Source of the DNA: Hymenobacter terrenus
GTDB taxonomy: Bacteria > Bacteroidota > Bacteroidia > Cytophagales > Hymenobacteraceae
Length of the DNA stretch: 64,000 nt
Direction: 5' to 3'
Assembly (NCBI RefSeq): GCF_000972495.1
Contig: NZ_LATM01000021.1
Span: forward strand, 16,803-80,802
Part shown: piece after piece, positions 57,955-64,000 of the stretch
How positions within the stretch are numbered: the stretch's first letter is position 1
Layout: each line of letters opens with the position of its first letter
Notes under the pieces: model-generated
What the model was told of the DNA's origin: nothing
Databases searched by the model: none
The model's input: the letters and a program-made list of their open reading frames with translations, nothing else
Position numbers and translations under genes: made by a program

Positions 57955-58650
57955 ATGTCCACAGTCCTCCTCTCCCTCGAAACCTCGTCCCCCGTCTGCT
58001 CGGTCGCCCTGCACCGCGTTGCCAATGGCTCCCTAATTGGTCAGTCTGAGCTACGGCTGGATAAGTCGCACTCCACGCACCTTACTATTTTAATCGAGCA
58101 GCTGCTCGCAAACACGGGGCATTTCCTCGCCGACCTGGCTGCCGTGGCCGTGAGCGACGGGCCTGGCTCTTATACCGGCCTGCGTATCGGGGCCGCTGCG
58201 GCGAAGGGCTTGTGCTTCGCGCTGAATATTCCGTTGGTGGCCGTGAGCACACTTAGAGCCCTGACGGCACAGGTGGCGGCCGTCACGACGCGACCCGGAA
58301 ACTACCTGTATTGCCCCATGCTGGACGCCCGGCGCCTGGAGGTGTACGCCGCCCTCTACCGCCACGATGGGCAGGAGGTATTGGCGCCCACCCCGCTCCT
58401 GCTCGATACCGAGACGCTCGCCGAACAATTGGCCCACCATTCCGTGTTATTCTTCGGCCACGGCGCGGCGAAGTTTCAGGTATTGCTGGGGGAGCAGCAG
58501 AATGCTGGTTTCCTGGCGGGAATTGAGCCCTCGGCCGTAGCGCTGGGGCAGTTGGCGGTGGCGGCTTACCACCGACAGGAGTTTCAGGATGTGGCGTACT
58601 ACGAGCCGTTTTACTTGAAAGAAGTATACACTACCACGCCGAAGAAGTAG
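57955..58650 (+). CDS. tsaB: tRNA threonylcarbamoyladenosine biosynthesis protein TsaB
   Basis: TsaB partners TsaD and TsaE in making t6A37 of tRNA. The 231-residue protein starts MSTVLLSLETSSPVCSVALH, has the family core SDGPGSYTGLRIGAAAAKGLC (about 75-95) and PMLDARRLEVYAALY. ATG 57955 is chosen because the conserved sequence starts there; the frame upstream overlaps the antitoxin remnant. It is the first gene after the toxin-antitoxin scar, oriented away from it. Confidence 0.94.
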   Translation: MSTVLLSLETSSPVCSVALHRVANGSLIGQSELRLDKSHSTHLTILIEQLLANTGHFLADLAAVAVSDGPGSYTGLRIGAAAAKGLCFALNIPLVAVSTLRALTAQVAAVTTRPGNYLYCPMLDARRLEVYAALYRHDGQEVLAPTPLLLDTETLAEQLAHHSVLFFGHGAAKFQVLLGEQQNAGFLAGIEPSAVALGQLAVAAYHRQEFQDVAYYEPFYLKEVYTTTPKK

Positions 58651-58702
58651 CGCGGGCTCTGTAGTTCGCGTCCCTGCACCGACTTAGCACTCATTATAAA
58701 AT

Positions 58703-58730
58703 ACGCGGACTGCCAAGTCCACGCTACATT
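58703..58730. repeat. Degenerate half of the AGCGCGGAC palindrome family
   Basis: ACGCGGACTGCCAAGTCCACGCTACA-like sequence resembles one arm of the element at 14635-14705 (GCGGAC ... GTCCGCGCTA) and stops just before the DUF2480 ATG. The match is partial. Confidence 0.5.
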
Positions 58731-59246
58731 ATGGAACCCCTCTTCGTCAACCGTGTCACCAATAGCGGCCTCGTTACCCTCAATTTGGAAGAGTTTATTC
58801 ACCCCGGCGAGCGGGTGGTGTACGATATCAAGGAGAACCTTTTCCACGGCCTGATGCTGCGCGAGAAGGACTTCCGCGAGTTCATCAAAACCAACGACTG
58901 GGCCCAGTACGAGGGTAAGAACGTGGCCATTATTTGCTCGGCCGATGCCATTGTGCCCACTTGGGCCTACATGCTGCTCGCTACCAAACTCCAAAACCAC
59001 GCCCATCACTACGTTTTCGGCAATCTTGAAGCCTTGGAGCAGGCCTTGTTTCAGGAAGCAATTGCGGCCATTGATGGTGAAGAGTACCGCGATGCCAAGG
59101 TGGTGGTGAAGGGCTGTGGCAACGTGCCCGTGCCCACGTTTGCCTACGTGGCCATCATGCAAAAGCTGCTTCCGGTGGTCAGCAGCGTGATGTACGGTGA
59201 GCCGTGCAGCACCGTACCGCTTTATAAGCGGCCCAAAAGCATTTAG
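58731..59246 (+). CDS. DUF2480 family protein
   Basis: This 171-residue cytosolic protein belongs to DUF2480, a family of unknown function restricted to Bacteroidota. It is recognised by VTNSGLVTLNLEEFIHPGERVVYDIK, LMLREKDFREFIKTNDW and CSADAIVPTWAYMLLATKL. It may be a small-molecule or metal-binding protein, but nothing here decides that. It lies 80 bp after tsaB on the same strand, with a degenerate palindrome between them, and 59247 onward is a tandem array. Confidence 0.9.
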   Translation: MEPLFVNRVTNSGLVTLNLEEFIHPGERVVYDIKENLFHGLMLREKDFREFIKTNDWAQYEGKNVAIICSADAIVPTWAYMLLATKLQNHAHHYVFGNLEALEQALFQEAIAAIDGEEYRDAKVVVKGCGNVPVPTFAYVAIMQKLLPVVSSVMYGEPCSTVPLYKRPKSI

Positions 59247-59260
59247 TCAGATATTGTAGC

Positions 59261-59346
59261 CATTCCGAAACGTCTTCCCGGCGTTCCGAAGCCCATTCTC
59301 GTCGGCGGAAAGAGGCTTCGGAACGCCGGGAAGACGTTTCGGAATG
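59261..59346. repeat. 33-bp perfect inverted repeat opening array B
   Basis: Arms 59261-59293 and 59314-59346 are exact reverse complements, starting CATTCCGAAACGTCTTCCCG, with a 20-nt loop. The right arm is also the first unit and a half of the following 21-bp array, so the left arm is an inverted copy of array sequence. It lies 14 bp after DUF2480. Confidence 0.9.
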
Positions 59347-59462
59347 GTAGGAACGAGCTTCGGGAGTCCGGGAACGATCTTCGGAATGGCGAGCAGTGGC
59401 TTCGGAATGCCGGGAACGGGCTTCGAAGGGGTGGGAAGACGCTTCGGAGCCGTGGGGAAGAC
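59316..59462. repeat. Tandem array, seven units of 21 bp (array B)
   Basis: Seven consecutive 21-bp units with core CTTCGGAATGCCGGGAAC span 59316-59462, with several substitutions but no insertions or deletions. Read in reverse they would encode heptapeptides of PKPLPG type; no gene start or coding signature supports that. The array fills the gap between DUF2480 and the permease promoter. The period equals that of array A, but the sequence does not. Confidence 0.9.
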
Positions 59463-59485
59463 CATAGAAGCAGCGAAGGCTGAGC

Positions 59486-59513
59486 TTGAACGGGGGCGCG
59501 GGGTGTACTTTTG
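59486..59513 (+). promoter_or_regulatory. Promoter of the permease gene
   Basis: TTG (59486-59488), a 17-nt spacer and TACTTTTG (59506-59513), a good Bacteroidota promoter, 19 bp before the ATG. The tandem array ends 23 bp upstream of the -33 element. Confidence 0.75.
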
Positions 59514-59532
59514 AGTTTTCGCCACTTGTTTC

Positions 59533-60864
59533 ATGCCCCCAGCTTTGTCCGTTAACGCTTACAAAATCACCTTTCTGACTGGAGCCGCCATCGTCATCGC
59601 CAACATGGTGGGAACTGGAGTGTTTACCAGCCTGGGGTTCCAGGTATTAGGCATTCAGAGCGGCTTTGCGCTGCTGATGCTGTGGCTGGTAGGGGGGCTG
59701 ATTGCCCTGTGCGGGGCCGTATGCTACGGCGAACTGGCCGCGGCCATGCCCCGTTCGGGCGGCGAGTATCATTACCTAGGCCAGATTTATCACCCGGCGC
59801 TCGGCTTTTTGTCGGGTTGGGTATCGGCCACCGTTGGCTTTGCCGCGCCGACGGCACTGGCCGCGCTGGCGCTGGGCGAATACGCCAAAAGCCTGTGGCC
59901 GGACCTGCACCCCACTTGGCTTTCGGTGAGCGTAGTGTTGCTCCTCACATTGGTGCATGGCAGCAGCACCCGCGTCGGCAGCCGGCTCCAGGTCGTTATT
60001 ACCGCCGTCAAGGTGGGGGTGCTGGTGATTTTTATTGGTGCGGGCATGGTAGTGGGGGAGGGGCAGCCGCTCAGCTTCGCGCCCGATGCCGCCGGCTGGC
60101 ATGCCATGCTGAGCCCGGCTTTTGCTGTGTCGTTGGTTTATGTGAGCTACGCGTATTCAGGCTGGAATGCGGCGGTGTACATTACTGGCGAAATTGAAAA
60201 CCCTAGGCGTAACCTATCCCGCATTCTATTGGCTGGTACGGCCGTCGTGCTCCTATTATATGTAGGGCTCAATTATGTGTTCTTGCGCTCCACGCCGCTG
60301 GCCGGTTTGAGCGGGCAGGTTGAGGTCGGTTTCGTGGCGGCTACTTCACTTTTCGGTCCGCTGGGTGGCCGGCTGATGGGCGGTGTTATTGCGGCGTTGC
60401 TCGTTTCTACTATTAGCTCGATGGTTTTTGCCGGCCCCCGCATTGTCCAGACCATGGGGGAGGATATTCCGGCCCTGCGCTGGCTGGCGCCCCGCAGCCG
60501 CGCCGGCATCCCCGTGCGCGCTCTGCTGCTACAAACGGTCATTACCCTGGCCTTCGTGCTCAAGCCGAGTTTCAAGGAAGTACTGGTCTACGCTGGCTTC
60601 GTGCTGAATCTGTTTACGTTTCTCACGGTGCTGGGCCTGTTTGTCCTGCGGTGGACGAAGCCGGAACTGCCGCGCCCGTACCGCGCCTGGGGATACCCGC
60701 TCACCCCGCTGGTTTTTCTGGGGCTAAGTGGCTGGACGCTGGCCTTCATCCTGCGCGACAAGCCCAAGGAGTCGCTTTATGGTCTCGCCACCTTGGGCAT
60801 CGGTTTACTAGTATATTTCCTTACCATGCGCACTACGCGCTCCATGCCTGCTACTCAAGGTTAA
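59533..60864 (+). CDS. Amino-acid permease (APC superfamily)
   Basis: This 443-residue inner-membrane carrier has twelve hydrophobic segments and the APC signature near the N-terminus (VIANMVGTGVFTSLGFQ, ~19-35), including the substrate-binding G-T-G-V turn of helix 1. The helix 6 region shows SYAYSGWNAAVYITGEIENP, as in amino-acid/polyamine permeases of the SteT/LAT type. The substrate could be a neutral amino acid or amine. It has its own promoter directly after array B. Confidence 0.92.
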   Translation: MPPALSVNAYKITFLTGAAIVIANMVGTGVFTSLGFQVLGIQSGFALLMLWLVGGLIALCGAVCYGELAAAMPRSGGEYHYLGQIYHPALGFLSGWVSATVGFAAPTALAALALGEYAKSLWPDLHPTWLSVSVVLLLTLVHGSSTRVGSRLQVVITAVKVGVLVIFIGAGMVVGEGQPLSFAPDAAGWHAMLSPAFAVSLVYVSYAYSGWNAAVYITGEIENPRRNLSRILLAGTAVVLLLYVGLNYVFLRSTPLAGLSGQVEVGFVAATSLFGPLGGRLMGGVIAALLVSTISSMVFAGPRIVQTMGEDIPALRWLAPRSRAGIPVRALLLQTVITLAFVLKPSFKEVLVYAGFVLNLFTFLTVLGLFVLRWTKPELPRPYRAWGYPLTPLVFLGLSGWTLAFILRDKPKESLYGLATLGIGLLVYFLTMRTTRSMPATQG

Positions 60865-60938
60865 AGCAGAACCGTAACTTGTGCGCTCATTCCGAGCGTT
60901 GTTCATAGTAGCCCCACTTTTTCTTATTCGTAATTATA

Positions 60939-62180
60939 ATGCATTTACGTACTGCTGCGCGCCGTTTTCTGCCGGCCGCTCTGCTTCTGCTCACCGCCTG
61001 TTCCGAGTCAAGTACTAAAACGGAAAAGGCAAAGTCTACCGAAGAATCCATGGCGACGACGGCCGCCCATATGGATTCTACCAAGCCCGGTAGCGCCCAA
61101 CCCACCGACGCACCTGCCAGCACTGCCACCCCCGATACCGCTTACGCCCACGACGTGGCCATGTTCCTGGGTGGCCTGCGTCCCAGCCAGCACAGCAACC
61201 TCATCAAACTCGCCGACCAGCCCACTTGGCGAGCCTTCGCCAAAGACCAGGATAAAAGCTGGGCCAAGTACCGCGCCACCCACACCACCAGCATGACTAA
61301 GTGGGCCAAAACAGAGCTTGATTCTGTGCACCAGAGCAGTCCCACCATCTTTTACCCGTTCAGCGGCCCAGATTTTCTGAACGTCTTCACCATGTTTCCC
61401 ACCAGCCAAACCTACGTGCTGATGGGGCTGGAGCCGGTCGGCAGTGTCCCGGCCCGCACTTCGCTCGAAAATCCGCGGCTGTTTCCCGCCGTCAAAGCCT
61501 CGCTTTGGTCGGTACTCAACTTCAGCTTTTTCCGGACTAATGACATGGCCGTCGACCTGAAATCGGTAGAGCTTGACGGCGCCCTGCCACTGATGATGCT
61601 CTTCGCCGCCCGCACCGGCAATCAGGTCACCGCCATCCGCTCCGTGCGCCTGGATGCTAGCGGTCAGCTCCAGGCCACTGATACCACCCAGGCCACCGAC
61701 CCTAAATCGGTCCCCGGCGTTGAAATGAAGCTGCGCGGCCCCGATGGTCAGCCCAAAACCGTCTACTATTTCTCCGGCGACCTCAGCAACCATGGCCTGA
61801 ACACGAAGCCGGCGCCGCTCGCCTTCGTGCGTTCCCTCGGCCCACTCACGACCTACGTGAAGTCAGCCACGTATCTGATGCATAAACTCTATTTCAGCGA
61901 AATTCGCCGCTTGATTCTCCGCAACAGCCGCTACATTCTGCAAGACGATTCGGGCATCGCCATGAAGTTCTTCCAGAAAGGCGCCTGGCAGTTCAACTAC
62001 TACGGCACCTACCACCGTCCCATCAACCTGTTCGCCAAACACTACCAACCCGAGCTTACCGCCGCCTACACCGACAGTGCCCACCGCCCCAAACCATTAC
62101 CGTTCGGGACCGGCTACAACTGGCGCCAAACCGACTCCAATCTTCTCCTGGCCCGCCGCTTAATTCCGCTGGCTGATTAA
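60939..62180 (+). CDS. Lipoprotein of unknown function
   Basis: This 413-residue protein has a lipoprotein signal: hydrophobic run then LLLTAC, with the lipidated Cys at 21. A Ser/Thr/Ala-rich linker (about 25-75) precedes a folded domain with SGPDFLNVFTMFPTSQTYVLMGLEPVG (~144-170), SNHGLNTKPAPLAFVRSLG and, near the end, YHRPINLFAKHYQPELTAAY. I do not recognise a family. It sits in the outer or inner membrane leaflet and is followed by a terminator and a beta-lactamase-like gene on the same strand. Confidence 0.8.
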   Translation: MHLRTAARRFLPAALLLLTACSESSTKTEKAKSTEESMATTAAHMDSTKPGSAQPTDAPASTATPDTAYAHDVAMFLGGLRPSQHSNLIKLADQPTWRAFAKDQDKSWAKYRATHTTSMTKWAKTELDSVHQSSPTIFYPFSGPDFLNVFTMFPTSQTYVLMGLEPVGSVPARTSLENPRLFPAVKASLWSVLNFSFFRTNDMAVDLKSVELDGALPLMMLFAARTGNQVTAIRSVRLDASGQLQATDTTQATDPKSVPGVEMKLRGPDGQPKTVYYFSGDLSNHGLNTKPAPLAFVRSLGPLTTYVKSATYLMHKLYFSEIRRLILRNSRYILQDDSGIAMKFFQKGAWQFNYYGTYHRPINLFAKHYQPELTAAYTDSAHRPKPLPFGTGYNWRQTDSNLLLARRLIPLAD

Positions 62181-62203
62181 ATACTCGCTAAAAACTGCCT
62201 CAC

Positions 62204-62235
62204 AGGGCCGTGGTGGCAACACCACGGCCCTTTCT
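62204..62235 (+). terminator. Terminator of the lipoprotein gene
   Basis: The stem AGGGCCGTGGT / ACCACGGCCCT with a 6-nt loop is followed by TTCTATTT, just upstream of the next ATG. Confidence 0.82.
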
Positions 62236-62248
62236 ATTTCAATATCCT

Positions 62249-63580
62249 ATGAAAACGCCCACCCTACTACACTATATAATAGGAGCCGCCTTCCTATTAA
62301 CGATAACAACACTAGCCGCAAACAGTCGCTTGGCTCCCCCTCTTTCCGGAACAGGGGGCCTGCCCCATGGGGGGCTCGTGGGGTCAATGCCCGGCGACTC
62401 TCCCTTACTAGACTTCTTATTAAAAGAGAACCCCCAATTATCCCGCGTCGCCACTAATCCCCAATACGAACTCCAGGTCATCTACACCCAAATCAACCGC
62501 GACGCCCAAAACCGCCCCACATTCATCCCTCACACCTACCACCTCAACCCCCGTCAGTACTTCAACCCCGCCAGCCTTGTCAAGCTCCCCGTCGCAGCCC
62601 TCTCCCTCGAAAAGCTCGAGCAACTTAACAGGCCCGACGTCACCCGCCGCACCATCATGGTCACCGGCACGGCTTACCGCTGCCAAACCCCCGTTCCCTT
62701 CGCCGCCCCTGCCGATTCTGACCAAACCACCACTGTTGGCAACTACATCAAGCGAATGCTCCTTGTCAGCGACAACGTGGCCTATAATCGTCTCTACGAA
62801 TTCCTGGGTCAGCGCTCCCTCAACGCCCGTCTCGCCCAACTCGGCTACCCCAACGTGCGCATCACTCGCCGCTTCGCGCCCTGCGACACCACCGCCAACC
62901 GCCACACCAATCCCATCAGCTTCCATACCCCGCAAGGTGATACCATATATAAGGAGGCCGCTAAAGTGAACCCGCAGCCCTACATCAGCCCCCTCGGCCG
63001 CGTCGTAAAAGGCCGCGCCTACCAAGTCGGGCGCCGCATCATCCGGAAGCCCTATGATTTCACCGCTGCCAATCACCTTCCGCTAGCCGATGTCACCACC
63101 CTGCTCCAGAGCATTCTTTTCCCTGCCACCGTCCCCGAAAGCCAGCGCCTTACCCTCACCGCTAATGATTACGCCTTTCTCCGCCGCTACCTCCATGCTC
63201 CGCCGCACGAATCTGGCTTCCGTCCCTACGCCCCCGTGCGCTACTTCGATGCCTACAAGAAGTACCTCTACTACGGCCGTAACCCAGAGCTTCCTACTGA
63301 ATCCATCCTTCGCATCTACAATATAGTAGGCATGTCACACGGCTACCTCTCCGATATCGCCTACTTCGCCGACTCCCTCCACCAAGCCGAATTCATGCTC
63401 AGTGCCGTTCTCTACGTCAATCAAGATGGTATCATCAATGATGGCGTCTATGAATACGACTCCATCGGCCTGCCCTTCCTCGCTCAATTAGGTCGCTCCA
63501 TCCAGCAATACGAAGCGAAACGCCCCCGCCAATTCCAACCCAACCTAGCGGATTTCTTCGCTCCCGAACCAATCCGCTAA
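62249..63580 (+). CDS. Serine hydrolase, class A beta-lactamase-like
   Basis: This is a 443-residue secreted serine hydrolase of the beta-lactamase-like fold. It has a signal peptide or anchor (about 8-24), the SxxK active site Ser109-Leu-Val-Lys112 (PASLVKLP) and the SDN motif Ser174-Asp-Asn176 (LVSDNVAYN). A KTG-like third motif is not clear. Other members are esterases, peptidases or beta-lactamases, so resistance is not implied. The Gly/Pro-rich stretch at 32-47 (GTGGLPHGGLVGSMP) is encoded by a hairpin-rich GC segment and may be inserted repeat sequence. Confidence 0.87.
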   Translation: MKTPTLLHYIIGAAFLLTITTLAANSRLAPPLSGTGGLPHGGLVGSMPGDSPLLDFLLKENPQLSRVATNPQYELQVIYTQINRDAQNRPTFIPHTYHLNPRQYFNPASLVKLPVAALSLEKLEQLNRPDVTRRTIMVTGTAYRCQTPVPFAAPADSDQTTTVGNYIKRMLLVSDNVAYNRLYEFLGQRSLNARLAQLGYPNVRITRRFAPCDTTANRHTNPISFHTPQGDTIYKEAAKVNPQPYISPLGRVVKGRAYQVGRRIIRKPYDFTAANHLPLADVTTLLQSILFPATVPESQRLTLTANDYAFLRRYLHAPPHESGFRPYAPVRYFDAYKKYLYYGRNPELPTESILRIYNIVGMSHGYLSDIAYFADSLHQAEFMLSAVLYVNQDGIINDGVYEYDSIGLPFLAQLGRSIQQYEAKRPRQFQPNLADFFAPEPIR

Positions 63581-63683
63581 AATCCCTAAAAAGCTGATAA
63601 GCTTAAGTTGCTGATTTAGAATCAGAGCGCCTTCTCAAAATGCTGCTCGCTCATTCTAACTCGCAGAAATCTTTAAACACGCC

Positions 63684-63714
63684 TTTGCTGATCGAGAAAA
63701 ACCCACTACTTTTG
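63684..63714 (+). promoter_or_regulatory. First of two tandem promoters at the right edge
   Basis: TTTG (63684-63687), a 19-nt spacer and TACTTTTG (63707-63714). No open frame follows in the window. Together with the next promoter this fits the leader of a stable-RNA operon. Confidence 0.62.
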
Positions 63715-63864
63715 CAATCCCAAATCGTCAAACGGACGTCGGGTTCCCTAAAAGAAAAAGCTCTCGAAGAAAATTGAGAGGTTACGGAACTTCACGAACC
63801 TCCAGCTTGTCTGGCCTTTCGTGCCGCCTGAGCAAAGTCTTAGAAAATATTTTTTCGAAAGGCC

Positions 63865-63896
63865 TTGTGGAAGCCGAAAAAAGCGCTGTACCTTTG
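63865..63896 (+). promoter_or_regulatory. Second tandem promoter, probable rRNA operon leader
   Basis: TTG (63865-63867), a 21-nt spacer and TACCTTTG (63889-63896), followed by a leader with hairpins (CCGCTTC/GAAGCGG at about 63902-63921) and an A/T-rich tract containing GCAAAA/TTTTGC. The stretch 63581-64000 holds no gene. The likely downstream target is a 16S rRNA gene just outside the window. Confidence 0.6.
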
Positions 63897-64000
63897 CACC
63901 CCGCTTCAAATAGGAAGCGGAAAGCTTGAAAAGCGAAAGAAGCAAAATCAAAAACTATTTTTCTTCTTTTGCTTGTATCACGAAAAGTTTTTCATACCTT

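Noticed and set aside
59247..59534. Minus-strand proline-lysine heptad protein from array B
   Set aside because: The frame exists because 21 is divisible by three; it overlaps the permease promoter and start on the other strand and shows no coding signature.
62249..63580. Antibiotic-resistance beta-lactamase
   Set aside because: SxxK and SDN motifs are present, but no clear KTG motif is seen and many serine hydrolases share this fold, so resistance is not claimed.

Overview
The window looks like chromosomal DNA from a GC-rich member of the Bacteroidota, most likely a Hymenobacter-like cytophagale. The evidence is the Bacteroidota -7 promoter element (TAnnTTTG) ahead of the tRNA, rpmH and several other genes, the absence of Shine-Dalgarno sequences, type IX secretion (T9SS) C-terminal sorting domains, PorT-type outer-membrane barrels, a RemB/Wzi-like barrel, DUF2480 and DUF5916 proteins, a LytTR two-component pair, and an unusual density of intergenic palindromic repeats. 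The genus is an inference from gene content and repeat style; no rRNA lies inside the window. I see no complete insertion sequence, prophage or CRISPR array.

Layout. 1-3.1 kb: end of a hexuronate/Entner-Doudoroff block (KDPG aldolase, ExuT-like transporter) and fructose-1,6-bisphosphatase. 3.5-11.2 kb: a small secreted protein, an oxidoreductase and a giant secreted protein of 1859 residues with a lysine-rich tail. 11.2-13.7 kb: a 187-bp double-hairpin repeat, plsY, two tandem sister lipoproteins and an unknown protein. 13.9-20.6 kb: acetyltransferases, a Tat-type oxidoreductase with a DUF1080 sugar hydrolase, an HTH regulator with a palindromic operator, an AraC regulator and an ABM monooxygenase. 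20.8-25.3 kb: two tandem T9SS-exported repeat proteins and a broken third copy. 25.6-31.5 kb: an M20 dipeptidase, then five PorT-like barrel genes plus a decayed sixth, several with their own promoter and most with their own terminator. 31.8-41.7 kb: a PagL-like lipid A deacylase, then a minus-strand block (conserved hypothetical, ABC exporter, two small membrane proteins, gmhA, yifB, pyrD) and a RemB-like barrel. 41.9-49.2 kb: upp, a membrane protein, a transglutaminase-like protein, a DEAD-box helicase, tRNA-His, a PfkB kinase and a LytS/LytTR pair. 49.4-57.1 kb: a DUF5916 barrel, an NTF2-like protein, an M61 peptidase, rpmH-rnpA, an S41 protease and an AT-rich orphan. 57.2-64 kb: a decayed RelE-type toxin-antitoxin locus, tsaB, DUF2480, an amino-acid permease, a lipoprotein, a class-A beta-lactamase-like hydrolase and two tandem promoters that probably drive an rRNA operon just beyond the window.

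The main theme is the cell envelope: barrels, lipoproteins, T9SS cargo, LPS heptose synthesis and lipid A modification. The most unusual signals are intergenic: two arrays with the same 21-bp period but different sequence, and several palindrome families, one of which shows compensatory stem changes that point to selection on local hairpins.
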